From: Pseudomonadota bacterium | Lineage (GTDB): Bacteria > Pseudomonadota > Gammaproteobacteria > Steroidobacterales > Steroidobacteraceae | Length of the DNA: 24,859 nucleotides | Reading direction: 5' to 3' | Assembly (NCBI GenBank): GCA_021826035.1 | Contig: JAKBBE010000036.1 | Span: 1 to 24,859, forward strand | Shown: piece after piece, positions 1-8,778 of the stretch | How positions within the stretch are numbered: position 1 is the stretch's first letter | How the letters are laid out: every line of letters begins with the position of its first letter | The notes under the pieces: model-generated | The model's database searches: none | What the model saw: the letters and a program-made list of their open reading frames with translations, nothing else | Told to the model about the DNA's origin: nothing | Position numbers and translations under genes: made by a program

Positions 1-142
1 GCTCCATCGCCCGCACCGTCTGTTCGGATACGCCGAGGCGCTCGGCGAAAATCGCCATGGTGTCGTTGCGCGCGAGACGTGCGCGACGCAGCCGTTCGCC
101 GAGCGACCGGAGGGACGCTCTTGCTTCTGGAATCTCTTTCAT
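1..142 (-). CDS. XRE-type HTH transcriptional regulator, N-terminal part (runs off left edge)
   Basis: The minus strand from the ATG at 142 reads about 47 open codons to the window edge. The N-terminus is MKEIPEARASLRSLGERLRR, followed by residues typical of a Cro/C1-type helix-turn-helix (...MAIFAERLGVSEQTVRAME...). The two helices and turn, AERLGVSEQTVRAME, match DNA-binding regulators of the HipB / XRE class. The product is probably a small repressor or antitoxin-like protein, but the rest of the gene and any toxin partner lie outside the window. There is no clear Shine-Dalgarno sequence before the ATG, which lies next to an AT-rich stretch. A degenerate copy of this 5' end sits upstream of the second DHFR-like gene near 3615-3630. 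Confidence 0.6.
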   Translation of the reverse strand, partial: MKEIPEARASLRSLGERLRRARLARNDTMAIFAERLGVSEQTVRAME

Positions 143-156
143 ACTATAGATTACAC

Positions 157-173
157 TTATTTAGCGCGAATAA
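157..173. promoter_or_regulatory. Candidate operator, TTATT-N7-AATAA, in AT-rich divergent region
   Basis: The segment 141-195 is unusually AT-rich for this window and lies between the divergent HTH gene and the DHFR-like pseudogene. It contains the inverted repeat TTATT (157-161), seven bases, AATAA (169-173). Such a site could bind the adjacent HTH protein. This is inference from position and symmetry only. The dyad is not kept in the homologous stretch upstream of the second DHFR-like copy. Confidence 0.3.
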
Positions 174-345
174 TATATCACATAGCATGGGTTATATTCC
201 GCGCTCTTGCAACCCAATCACAGGAGCGGTCGGTCGCGGAGGACGGTTTTGGGGCGACCTGAGGCTAGAATAACGTCGTCGGCTAGGCCGGCGATGCCCT
301 CTTCATGACGCATCGCCCGGCGCCACATTGATAGATAGGCGCTTA

Positions 346-987
346 ATGTCCAGGGTCAAGGTGGCCAGTTTCGGAATGTCCATCGATGGCTTCAGCGCCG
401 GTCCACGACAGAGCCTTGAGGACCCGTTGGGCATCGGCGGCACGTCGTTGATGACGTGGCTCTTCCCGACCCGGACGTTTCAGCAAATGCACGGCGATGG
501 CGGAGGCGAGGTTGGCACCGATGACGATTTCGCCGCGCGAGGCTTTGTCAATGTCGGTGCGTGGATCCTGGGGCGCAACATGTTCGGCCCCGTCCGCGGG
601 CCATGACCTGATGACTCCTGGAAGGGCTGGTGGGGCGAGGAGCCGCCGTATCACGTGCCCGTGTTTGTGCTGACGCACCACAGACGCGAACCCCTCGTGA
701 TGCAGGGCGACACGACATTCCACTTCGTCACCGATGGCATCCATGCCGCCTTGGACGCGGCGAAGAAGACCGCTGGCAATCGCGATGTGCGCATCGGCGG
801 CGGTGCGGGCACTGTTCGCCAGTACTTGCAGGCGGGGCTGGTGGACGAGGTGCACTTGGCGCTATCGCCCACTTTGCTCGGGCAGGGCGAAGCCTTGCTC
901 GCAGGCATCGACCTGACGGCGCTCGGCTTCAAGTGCACTGAGCACGTCACCTCGCGTCACGCGATGCACGTCGTGCTGTCAAAATAG
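346..987 (+). pseudogene. Dihydrofolate-reductase-family (RibD C-terminal) gene, broken by a nonsense codon
   Basis: This is the same 213-residue reading frame as the intact copy at 3824-4465, and it stays in frame throughout. The only lesion is TGG to TGA at 604-606, which converts Trp87 to a stop just after the LGRNMFGPVRGP motif. Beyond it the frame continues with the conserved GGG(A)xTVRQYLQAGLV and LSPTLLGQGEALL segments and ends at the same stop. The upstream AGAGGAG ribosome binding site of the intact copy is degraded here. Roughly eleven further substitutions separate the C-terminal halves, which suits relaxed selection. A re-initiated C-terminal fragment from a GTG or ATG near 655 is possible but would lack the N-terminal cofactor-binding half. 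Confidence 0.85.
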
Positions 988-1004
988 AATATTTGCGGGC
1001 TATC

Positions 1005-1031
1005 TGAACCGCCCCGGGTTTCCCGGAGACT
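1005..1031 (+). repeat. IS3-family left inverted repeat
   Basis: The segment begins TGAACC, then has a CCCCGGG block and ends CCCGGAGAC. It sits about 25 bp ahead of orfA. No matching right end was found in the window. Confidence 0.6.
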
Positions 1032-1055
1032 CCATGTTCTTGAGAGGATGGAGTC

Positions 1056-1609
<554 letters not shown>

Positions 1610-1747
1610 TTTCAATGGCTTTGACATGGCAAAGATTTCCGGCCCCCTCGTAAACTCTATAGTCGCACTACGGAGATTGCGCGGACACCTTCTGCATCAG
1701 CTCGAGAAGTCGGTTTTGTCTGCCGTGCAGCGCGTTCGCACCTCACA
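1610..1747. other. Scar between the IS3 fragment and the M56 peptidase gene
   Basis: This stretch holds no recognisable gene. It is presumably the junction left when the right part of the IS3 element was deleted. No terminal repeat or target duplication is visible. Confidence 0.4.
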
Positions 1748-3046
1748 TTATTGCATATGCGCCTGTTGTCCTAACTCAGAAGACGGTGAGGCACTGAGCA
1801 CAACGTACAAGCGTGTTCCGGTCTTCGGATCTCTCGTGTCCAAGGCCATTAGTTGGCCTTCACGGACCGTGACTTCGCGGTCGGCAAAAATTCTTCCGTC
1901 AGCGCGAAGTTTACAGCGAAGTTCAATGAGTGGCCGTCTGTGTTTTGGTTCATGGGCTACGGTACTGGGGATACACGCCACGCCATAACTCCTGTGGGCC
2001 GACATGGACGTAAATGTCGCGCCATCCCGCACAAGGTGATTGTTTACGCTGAGTCGGACGATGCGTCCGGGAAATCTTGGATCATGATCTGCGAACCAGA
2101 TCATATTCAGAGTGACGGTCGATCCCGCGGCGGTATCTTCCGGTTGCGCGGCCCATGCCGCCGCAGACGCTAGTGTGCTCACTGCAATTGCAACGACCAC
2201 ACCAATTCTAGCTCGTGTTTTTCCCGGCAATTTCCTCGTCAGCATGGTGACTCTCCTCGTGAGCGGGTGAGCTGACTGCCAATGACAAGCGATTGGTGGT
2301 CTGATACTGATCTGATCAGCCATCTGTGCGTCGAGAAGCGCTGCCGCATAATCACGCCCGCTGCCTTTGAAATGCCCAAGAATTTCTGCGTCGCAGGCCA
2401 ATTCCTGATCGAATCGCAGGCGCGAAAGGGCCCAATAGACCAATGGGTTGAACCAGAAGACGCATGCCCAGCCGACACCCACCGCGGCGATACGAGTGTC
2501 CCAGCGCGCAACGTGCATGGCCTCGTGTGCGATCATCAATTGACGCCGGGATTCGCTGTAGCGCTGCTCGAAATTTAATGGAACGATGACCCGGGGCGAC
2601 CAGGCCCCCACCACCAAAGGCATGACGATGGCGCTGCTACGCAGCGTGCCGTCAGGACCTTTGGATAGGGGAGCCAATGCATGAACAAAGCGGTACTGGC
2701 GAAGTACGTTGATACACAGCGCTGCCAGCATGCCGGTGAACCAAAGAAAGAGTCCGACTGTCGTGTCCAGGCCTAGGCTAACGTGATTGGATACATTAGA
2801 GGCAGCCGATAATGCGTGCCAAACCTGATCGGTGGCAGCGGAGAAGGTCTGTGTCGTCTTGGTTGTCGCGAGATCGGGTCGAGGTACGATAAGACCTACG
2901 ATACTTGCGGGCACCAGAAGCCACAGCCAGTAGGCCGCACGGACACCGAATGCGTACCGTAGAGGCAACCGCAGGGCGGCAATCACGATCAGAGCTGCGC
3001 TCGAAATGAGCGTAGCAAGCAGTAGCGCTGCTAATAAATCATCCAT
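1748..3046 (-). CDS. M56-family (BlaR1/MecR1-like) membrane metallopeptidase
   Basis: The 432-residue protein has hydrophobic segments near residues 5-27, 38-54 and 98-115, and a cytoplasmic zinc-protease loop with HEAMH at 174-178. The third ligand is likely Glu215 in ELACDAEIL. A last membrane segment lies near 280-302. In BlaR1/MecR1 this loop is activated by an extracellular sensor and leads to cleavage of the BlaI-type repressor. The C-terminal extracytoplasmic part here is only about 130 residues, too short for the penicillin-binding sensor of true BlaR1, so the signal is unlikely to be a beta-lactam by that route. The ATG at 3046 overlaps the end of the repressor gene by 8 bp, so the two are translationally coupled. 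Confidence 0.85.
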   Translation of the reverse strand: MDDLLAALLLATLISSAALIVIAALRLPLRYAFGVRAAYWLWLLVPASIVGLIVPRPDLATTKTTQTFSAATDQVWHALSAASNVSNHVSLGLDTTVGLFLWFTGMLAALCINVLRQYRFVHALAPLSKGPDGTLRSSAIVMPLVVGAWSPRVIVPLNFEQRYSESRRQLMIAHEAMHVARWDTRIAAVGVGWACVFWFNPLVYWALSRLRFDQELACDAEILGHFKGSGRDYAAALLDAQMADQISIRPPIACHWQSAHPLTRRVTMLTRKLPGKTRARIGVVVAIAVSTLASAAAWAAQPEDTAAGSTVTLNMIWFADHDPRFPGRIVRLSVNNHLVRDGATFTSMSAHRSYGVACIPSTVAHEPKHRRPLIELRCKLRADGRIFADREVTVREGQLMALDTRDPKTGTRLYVVLSASPSSELGQQAHMQ

Positions 3047-3416
3047 GATCGATTTTGTCCAATACCTTCCGCAACTCTTGCACGTCTCTTTCTGAAAGTT
3101 TCCGATGTTGACTGAAATGGGCTACCAGCGGTGCAACGCGACCGCCGAACAGTCTGTCGAGAAGCCCGGAGCTTTCCTGAAGTAGCCACTGGTCGCGGGC
3201 GAGAATCGGAGTGTATAGGTATCGGCGACCTTGCTTGCGGGCGTGAATCGCTCCTTTTCTCAAGAGGCGATTGAGCAAGGTTTTTACTGTTGATTCCTGC
3301 CAGTCTGTGTCGCCCGCTATGGCGACAAGGACATCTTCCGCTGCAAGCGGGCTGCGTGCCCACAACGCTTGCATGATGACGGATTCTGCCTCAGAGATCG
3401 GGGTGTCTTTCGGCAT
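3039..3416 (-). CDS. BlaI/MecI/CopY-family transcriptional repressor
   Basis: The chosen start is the ATG at 3416 (MPKDTPISEAESVIMQALWA), which matches the usual N-terminus of the family. A longer frame upstream is just the open promoter region. The protein is 125 residues, the normal size. It has a winged helix with the family signature WQESTVKTLLNRLLRKGAI and a wing GRRYLYTPI, followed by a helical dimerisation tail. The gene lies upstream of, and overlaps by 8 bp, the M56 peptidase gene, the standard order for a repressor-protease pair. It is probably autoregulated through the dyad at 3455-3466. Confidence 0.88.
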   Translation of the reverse strand: MPKDTPISEAESVIMQALWARSPLAAEDVLVAIAGDTDWQESTVKTLLNRLLRKGAIHARKQGRRYLYTPILARDQWLLQESSGLLDRLFGGRVAPLVAHFSQHRKLSERDVQELRKVLDKIDHG

Positions 3417-3451
3417 GACCAACGTGATGGCTAAAACTGCAACAGCCAATA

Positions 3452-3479
3452 TGATTACAGATGTAAACGGTAGAGTCAA
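3452..3479 (-). promoter_or_regulatory. Candidate promoter of the repressor/peptidase operon
   Basis: On the minus strand TTGACT (3479-3474) is followed after 16 bases by TAATCA (3457-3452), a plausible sigma70 -35/-10 pair about 36 bp before the repressor start codon. The operator dyad overlaps the -10 and spacer, as expected for a BlaI-type repressed promoter. No strong Shine-Dalgarno sequence precedes the ATG. Confidence 0.5.
3455..3466. promoter_or_regulatory. BlaI/MecI-type operator, TTACA-N2-TGTAA
   Basis: A perfect dyad, TTACA (3455-3459), GA, TGTAA (3462-3466), contains the TACA/TGTA half-sites used by the BlaI/MecI family. It lies about 40 bp upstream of the repressor start and overlaps the candidate -10 element. 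Confidence 0.65.
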
Positions 3480-3614
3480 GGATTCGATCCCCACGGAGAC
3501 ACGTAACAGTCTGTCGTCTGGCGGTCGTTTCCGAATGACGGCAAGGGGTCGGATGCAGACAATCGTCACGGTGTCCGGGATGAGCGAAGTCACCGGGAGT
3601 GGCCGTGGCCTTCG

Positions 3615-4468
3615 TCTGGAATCTCCCTCACATCATGCGTTACTATGTCAACTCTTGCGTGTTCGATCACATAGCTTCGGCCATATGTCGCGCCCTTGCA
3701 CCGGCGCGGACGGTCACGAGGACAGTTCTCGGGCGACCTGAGACGACAACAGCGTCCGCGACTAGCACGGCAATGGCCTCTCACGACGCATCGTTAGGCA
3801 CCACATTGATGGAGAGGAGCTTCATGTCCAGGGTCAAGGTGGCCAGTTTCGGAATGTCCATCGATGGCTTCAGCGCCGGTCCACGACAGAGCCTTGAGGA
3901 CCCGTTGGGCATCGGCGGCACGTCGTTGATGACGTGGCTCTTCCCGACCCGGACGTTTCAGCAAATGCACGGCGATGGCGGAGGCGAGGTTGGCACCGAT
4001 GACGATTTCGCCGCGCGAGGCTTTGTCAATGTCGGTGCGTGGATCCTGGGGCGCAACATGTTCGGCCCCGTCCGAGGGCCATGGCGTGATGACTCCTGGA
4101 AGGGCTGGTGGGGCGAAGCACCGCCGTATCACATGCCCGTGTTCGTGCTGACGCACCACGCACGCGCACCCCTTGTGATGCAGGGCGGCACGACATTCCA
4201 ATTCGTCACCGAGGGTATTCATGCAGCCTTAGACGCGGCGAAGAAGGCCGCTGGCAATCGCGATGTGCGCATCGGCGGCGGTGCGGACACTGTTCGCCAG
4301 TACCTACAGGCAGGACTGGTGAACGAGGTCCACTTGGCGCTTTCGCCTACGTTGCTCGGGCAGGGCGAAGCCTTACTCGCAGGCATCGATCTGACGGCGC
4401 TTGGGTTCAAGTGCGCCGAGCACGTCACCTCGCGTCGCGCGATGCACGTCGTGCTGTCAAAATAGAAT
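3615..4468 (+). repeat. Right copy of the duplicated DHFR-like gene plus upstream region
   Basis: This segment is homologous to 126-990. The upstream part (3615-3823) shares recognisable blocks with 126-345, for example TCTGGAATCTC and ATCACATAGC, but is diverged. It includes a degenerate start of the HTH gene on the minus strand, where the codon after ATG is TGA. The stretch 3824-4074 is identical to 346-596. Confidence 0.8.
3824..4465 (+). CDS. Dihydrofolate-reductase-family protein (RibD C-terminal type), intact copy
   Basis: The 213-residue protein carries the signatures of the RibD_C / 'dihydrofolate reductase family' group. These are an N-terminal ASFGMSIDGFSAGP strand and loop, WILGRNMFGP near residue 73, VFVLTHHAR near 105, and a C-terminal DVRIGGGADTVRQYLQAGLV with LSPTLLGQGE. 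Members bind NAD(P)H, but most have no proven substrate and folate reduction should not be assumed. ATG 3824 is chosen because an AGAGGAG ribosome binding site lies 4 bp upstream and the broken copy shares this start. An in-frame ATG at 3809 is the alternative. A nearly identical N-terminal half in the pseudogene copy points to recent gene conversion or duplication. Confidence 0.85.
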   Translation: MSRVKVASFGMSIDGFSAGPRQSLEDPLGIGGTSLMTWLFPTRTFQQMHGDGGGEVGTDDDFAARGFVNVGAWILGRNMFGPVRGPWRDDSWKGWWGEAPPYHMPVFVLTHHARAPLVMQGGTTFQFVTEGIHAALDAAKKAAGNRDVRIGGGADTVRQYLQAGLVNEVHLALSPTLLGQGEALLAGIDLTALGFKCAEHVTSRRAMHVVLSK

Positions 4469-4635
4469 GATGTGAGCAGTCCGCCCATTCCGCGACGCAA
4501 GTTTCGAGGGCAGTCGCGGACAACTCTGGCCCTTGGGGTGTCACGCAGTGTCGAAACTCATGTCCGAAATCCCTGATCAGGTCTGAGAATGGCGAGAGGG
4601 CCGTACCGATATCGATTAGGCTCTCGTGCTCAAAC
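4469..4635. other. Intergenic stretch with a possible minus-strand coding remnant
   Basis: No intact gene is seen. On the minus strand the frame reads ...ESLIDIGTALSPFSDLIRDF... and continues to VAEWADCSHH with no start of its own and no good ribosome binding site. It could be a decayed gene fragment, but the evidence is weak. Confidence 0.2.
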
Positions 4636-4647
4636 AGGAGTCCTTCG

Positions 4648-6078
4648 GTGCAGAATCTCGAATCGTTAGATCTGGCGTGGTCGGCGGCCAAGGAATGGCT
4701 TTCGGGTCTGGATGAGCGCCCGGTGAGGGCGGCGGCGAGCCTTGAATCTCTGCGCAGCCGACTGGGTGGGCCGCTGCAATCGACGGGGGCGCCATCGAGG
4801 GAGGTCATTGAACATCTCCTTCAGGCCACCAAGGAGGGGCTTCATGGCAGCGCCGGCGGGCGATTCTTTGCGTGGGTCATCGGCGGATCGCTTCAGTCGG
4901 CGCTCGCCGCTGACTGGCTGACGTCGGCGTGGGATCAGAATGCCGCGCTTTACGCTTGCAGCCCAGTGGCGAGCGTGATCGAGGAGGTTGCCGGTAGGTG
5001 GATTTTGGATCTCCTCGACCTGCCCCAAGACGCCTCATTTGCCTTCACGACGGGCTGCCAGCTTGCGCACTTTACGTGTTTGGCCAGCGCGCGAGCCGCG
5101 GTCCTGGAAAAGGCGGGCTGGAACGTCAATGAGGACGGACTCTTTGGGGCGCCAAAGATTCGCGTGTTGACCAGCGAACATCGGCATGGTTCGATCGATC
5201 GCGCAGTGCGATTTCTGGGATTGGGTAACAAGTCGATTGAATCTGTTGCCGCGGATCGAAATGGGCGGATGGAGTCCGCAGCGCTCCGGGCGGCGTTGCA
5301 CAACGCACAGCAGCCGACGATTCTGGTTCTTTCAGCCGCGGACCTGAATATCGCAGCCTTCGATCCGTTTGAGGAAATCATTCCACTCGCCCAACAGGCG
5401 GGATCCTGGGTCCACGTCGATGGCGCATTCGGATTGTTCTCACGGGCTTCCGGAAAGTTTCGGCATCTCACGGCGGGAATTGAGCAGGCGGACAGCTGGG
5501 CGACGGACGCACACAAATGGCTCAATGTGCCATTTGACTGTGGAATAGCCATCGTACGGGACCGTGCCGCACACCGAAACGCGATGACGATCAGCGCCTC
5601 GTACATCGCCGCGGATTCAAATGCAAGAGATCAAATCGATTGGAACCCGGAGTGGTCGCGGCGAGCCCGCGGAATTCCCGTTTACGCCGCACTGCGCGAA
5701 CTCGGTCGAGAGGGCGTTGCGGATCTGGTCGAGCGTACCTCGAGGCACTGCTTGAGGTTGGTCACGGAGATCGGGAAGCTCCCTGGGGCGCAGATGCTGT
5801 GGGAGCCGCGTCTCAATCAAGGTCTGGTGCGCTTTCTGGATCAACGTCCAGGGGCGACCGATGGCGATCATGACCGCACGACAGACAGGATCGTCGCCGC
5901 GGTGAACGCGGATGGGGAGGCGCTCTTTTCCACTACGACCTGGAGAGGGTTACGCGCCATGCGGGTCAGCGTCGTGAATTGGAGAACATCGGATCGAGAC
6001 GTCGAGAGGGCCATTGCCGCCGTGAAACGCGCACTGGCCCGGACGGACAGCGAATCAGAGACGGTGACTGCGGACTGA
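4648..6078 (+). CDS. PLP-dependent group II-type amino acid decarboxylase family protein
   Basis: The 476-residue fold-type I PLP enzyme resembles aromatic-L-amino-acid / glutamate decarboxylase relatives. Seen features are FTTGCQLAHFTCLASAR (phosphate-binding region, about residues 132-149), His180 in SEHRHGSIDRAVRFLGLG (cofactor stacking), Asp258 in VHVDGAFG (pyridine nitrogen) and Lys290 in WATDAHKWLNVPFDCG (Schiff-base lysine). All key cofactor residues are present, so it should be active as a decarboxylase or a related carbon-carbon lyase. The substrate cannot be read from the sequence. The start is GTG 4648 with AGGAG seven bases upstream. It appears to be a single-gene unit, with about 650 bp of non-coding DNA downstream. 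Confidence 0.85.
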   Translation: MQNLESLDLAWSAAKEWLSGLDERPVRAAASLESLRSRLGGPLQSTGAPSREVIEHLLQATKEGLHGSAGGRFFAWVIGGSLQSALAADWLTSAWDQNAALYACSPVASVIEEVAGRWILDLLDLPQDASFAFTTGCQLAHFTCLASARAAVLEKAGWNVNEDGLFGAPKIRVLTSEHRHGSIDRAVRFLGLGNKSIESVAADRNGRMESAALRAALHNAQQPTILVLSAADLNIAAFDPFEEIIPLAQQAGSWVHVDGAFGLFSRASGKFRHLTAGIEQADSWATDAHKWLNVPFDCGIAIVRDRAAHRNAMTISASYIAADSNARDQIDWNPEWSRRARGIPVYAALRELGREGVADLVERTSRHCLRLVTEIGKLPGAQMLWEPRLNQGLVRFLDQRPGATDGDHDRTTDRIVAAVNADGEALFSTTTWRGLRAMRVSVVNWRTSDRDVERAIAAVKRALARTDSESETVTAD

Positions 6079-6727
6079 AGAGCGGTCGAACAGACGAACT
6101 CAAAGATAGGAGCCCAGCGGACGGGCACTACGGAGCGTCCTTCTGTACATGAAACCCTCGTGGTCTTGCGTTGCGTACGGCGGCACGTTCGAGCATGCCA
6201 GTGAGTGCTGTGCGGCAATTGTGCAGGAGTGCGGTTCCGGGCGCCGCGCGGATCGGTGATGAGAAGCGTGGCTGGACCGTGAGGCGCGGCACGTTCGGTT
6301 TGTCTGCGGCCGTCGCGGATCGTTACAGAACGCGAGAGGGCTCCTGCTTCAAGGCCCCGGGTCATCGCTGCGCGTATGGGCGGAGGTGTTTTTCCCTGAT
6401 GCTGCACATTCGCATGCGCGGATCAGTCAATACTGCGGCGGTACGCATTCTCAAGAACATCGGCAGCAGCTGCGGAGGGGCGCGCCGGAAGATCACGTGC
6501 TGGGAAATGCTCGGCGGTAATGACGCAAGGCAGATGCGCCGAGCTTGACCGAGACGGATCATTATTGTGTACTGACGAGGCGCCACGTCATGATCACCCA
6601 AGAGACGGGGTAGATCACGTCTGACCGGCGGAACTCGGTCTCGCCGATTTGGCTGCAGGGGATGCGGGCGAAATATAATCAATACGCGGTCGAGCCGGAA
6701 ATAATAAGTTCATAGAACACGCGAGGA
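6079..6727. other. Long intergenic region before the S9-like gene
   Basis: About 650 bp contain only short frames with no protein-like composition or ribosome binding site. The right end holds a good -10 hexamer (see 6649-6679). No RNA gene or repeat was recognised. Confidence 0.4.
6649..6679 (+). promoter_or_regulatory. Candidate sigma70 promoter for the S9-like gene
   Basis: A perfect TATAAT (6674-6679) lies in a short AT-rich patch about 55 bp upstream of the start codon. TTGGCT (6649-6654) is a possible -35, although the 19-bp spacing is long. Confidence 0.45.
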
Positions 6728-6733
6728 GTGAGC

Positions 6734-8725
6734 GTGAAGAAATCATATTCTGCGGCGTTAGTGACGTTGATGATGCTGTCGACGGCTGCCTGGGCAGGGC
6801 AGGCCAAGATGAACCTCGCGGCCGACTTCGGTGCGCTGCCGAAAGTTCGTGAGCTGACGCTCAGTCCGAGCGGACATGTAGTGGCGTGGATGCAGCCTCG
6901 GGGGCGGGGGAGTGGGGTCTTCATCTTTAACGTCGGCGCTAAAGCGGTCCGGCGCGAGGTGCAGCTGTCCCCAGCGCTCACGGTGTATTGGTTGGGTTGG
7001 GAAAGCGACAATACGCTGTTGATGAGAGCCGTCACGACGGAGCCGGCGCCGCCCCAATCGGAGTTGCGATGGCATCAGCCCATCCGGCTCAATATTGTGC
7101 TTGCGCTGAATATCGCCAGCGGAAAGATCCGCACGTTGCTGTCGGACCGTATGGTCGGGGGAAATTATTTCACCACCGGCGTGCAATTGCTCGACTGGGA
7201 TATTCCGAAGCGGCCACACACGGTGATCATGTCGGTGAGGATGTTCAATCCGACCGCTTACCGCTCGACGCTCGGCACGATGATCCACAGCGAAGTCGGG
7301 GATTCCGGCATGGTGGACTCGCTGTTCGCAGTGGACACTCGGACGGGTAAGAGTACGGCGATCTCCTCCGGCGATGCGTACACCGACGGCTGGTTCATTG
7401 ACAATGCCGGCAATCCCGTGGCGCGCTCCGAATGGCATGCGAATCGCTTCACGATCGAGGCGAGGCAGGGTCATACGTGGCGACCGATCTACCATCACGG
7501 CGCCGGGCAGGCCCCCGATTTTGGTGCGCAACTCGATCCCACGGCGCATGCAATTCTGGCTTTTGCGCCGGGCGGGAGTGGATTGTGGAAGATTCCGCTC
7601 GATGGCTCGCCACCGCAGGAACTCCTGTCCGCCGCGAAGCACAGGGTGACTCAGTTCGATCTCTCGCGGTATTCGAAGACATTGATTTACGCGTGGGTCG
7701 GTCGGTCCGATCCGCACAGGCTCTGGTTCGACCCTTCGGCGAAATCGCGCTACGAATCGATCGCCCACGTCTTCCCGGGCCGGCGGGTCGAGGTCTACGA
7801 TCACTCGAGGAATGGCCAGGAGGTGCTCGCAGAGGTCGATGATCCGCAGGATGCACCCACGTATTACCTGATTAATTTCGCGGCTCACAGCGCAGTGATT
7901 GCCGGCGCTGCTTATCCGCAGCTCGCCCATGTGGAGTTGGCGCAAGTGCATGCCGTGCGGTATCCGACGCACGACGGACAGACCGTGAAAGCGGAGGTCT
8001 ACGTACCGCCGGGCGGCGGCAAGGATCTGCCTCTGGTCGTGTTGGTCCCCGGGGGCGCGGTCGGGAACGATCCGCGGAATTTCGATTGGTTCGCGCAGTT
8101 TCTGGCCGCCGAGGGCGATGTGGTTTTGCAGCCAGAGGTGTCGGGTACTGCGCTTGCGACCGAGGGGGGGTACCTCCTGTGGGGAGGTGTGTCACAACGC
8201 TATGCCATCGCCGGTGTGCACCTGCTGGTCAAACAGGGTCTCGTGGACCCTCATCGGGTGTGTATCGCGGGCATGGGGTATGGTGGGTATGCCGCATTGG
8301 CGGGAGTTGCGTTTTCTCCGGGCACCTATGCCTGTGCGGTGAGCGTCAATGGCATCTCGGATCTCGGTGCGTTGGTTGCGCATATGATTCACGTATTTGG
8401 TGGAAGCGATTCGACGCACGCGGCGCTGGTGGCCTGGCGCAACGGGATTGGATCGCCCGTGGATCCCAAAGTGGCCCAAGAGTCCCCCATTCACGCGGTG
8501 GGCGCCATGCAGGCGCCGGTCCTGCTCATCGGTACGCAGGACGATACCGTCGTGCCGGAGAGTCAATCGGCGGCCATGGCCCACGCGTTGAAGGCGCAGG
8601 GCAAGGCCGTCACGTTCTTGAAGCTGGCGCGGGGCGGGAATTCGCTGGCGAGAAGTGACGATCGGATCAAGGCACTGACGGCCATCGGGACATTTTTGAA
8701 TCGCTATTTGCACCCCACGGGGTGA
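6734..8725 (+). CDS. Secreted S9 (prolyl oligopeptidase)-family protein, catalytic Ser and His replaced
   Basis: The gene encodes about 663 residues. GTG 6734 is preferred because GAGGAG lies 5 bp upstream (an in-frame GTG at 6728 overlaps it) and MKKSYSAALVTLMMLSTAAW is a good signal peptide. An N-terminal beta-propeller is followed by an alpha/beta-hydrolase domain from about residue 420. In active relatives the nucleophile elbow reads GWSYGGYAAL. Here it is GMGYGGYAAL, with Gly515 (GGG at 8276-8278) in place of Ser. The His loop, usually GEDHWLSR, reads RGGNSLAR, with Asn636 (8639-8641) replacing His. The Asp loop GTQDDTVVPE is kept. The fold looks intact but peptidase activity is not expected. 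It is probably an exported pseudoenzyme or binding protein. Confidence 0.85.
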   Translation: MKKSYSAALVTLMMLSTAAWAGQAKMNLAADFGALPKVRELTLSPSGHVVAWMQPRGRGSGVFIFNVGAKAVRREVQLSPALTVYWLGWESDNTLLMRAVTTEPAPPQSELRWHQPIRLNIVLALNIASGKIRTLLSDRMVGGNYFTTGVQLLDWDIPKRPHTVIMSVRMFNPTAYRSTLGTMIHSEVGDSGMVDSLFAVDTRTGKSTAISSGDAYTDGWFIDNAGNPVARSEWHANRFTIEARQGHTWRPIYHHGAGQAPDFGAQLDPTAHAILAFAPGGSGLWKIPLDGSPPQELLSAAKHRVTQFDLSRYSKTLIYAWVGRSDPHRLWFDPSAKSRYESIAHVFPGRRVEVYDHSRNGQEVLAEVDDPQDAPTYYLINFAAHSAVIAGAAYPQLAHVELAQVHAVRYPTHDGQTVKAEVYVPPGGGKDLPLVVLVPGGAVGNDPRNFDWFAQFLAAEGDVVLQPEVSGTALATEGGYLLWGGVSQRYAIAGVHLLVKQGLVDPHRVCIAGMGYGGYAALAGVAFSPGTYACAVSVNGISDLGALVAHMIHVFGGSDSTHAALVAWRNGIGSPVDPKVAQESPIHAVGAMQAPVLLIGTQDDTVVPESQSAAMAHALKAQGKAVTFLKLARGGNSLARSDDRIKALTAIGTFLNRYLHPTG

Positions 8726-8760
8726 AGTCGCCGTCGCGGTAGGACTTGGGATGGCAGGGC

Positions 8761-8778
8761 CGACCGGTGAGCCGGTCG
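8761..8778 (+). terminator. Hairpin downstream of the S9-like gene
   Basis: A perfect 7-bp stem, CGACCGG / CCGGTCG, with a 4-base loop lies 36 bp after the stop. There is no T-run, so it is at best a weak intrinsic terminator or mRNA-stabilising hairpin. Confidence 0.3.

Larger units (their letters stand above)
126..990 (+). repeat. Left copy of a duplicated DHFR-like gene plus upstream region
   Basis: Bases 126-990 are homologous to 3615-4468. The upstream parts are clearly related but diverged with small indels. The first 251 bases of the coding region (346-596) are identical by eye to 3824-4074. The remaining 3' part differs at scattered sites. Homology ends a few bases after the stop codon in both copies (after ...AAAATAGAAT). 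Confidence 0.85.

Noticed and set aside
6171..6548. A 125-codon plus-strand frame in the gap before the S9-like gene
   Set aside because: It has no ribosome binding site and a Cys/Arg-rich composition not typical of a protein. Overlapping frames on the other strand are just as open.
6758..7972. A 404-codon minus-strand frame opposite the S9-like gene
   Set aside because: It is Arg/His-rich with no motifs and lies opposite a signal-peptide-bearing conserved protein.
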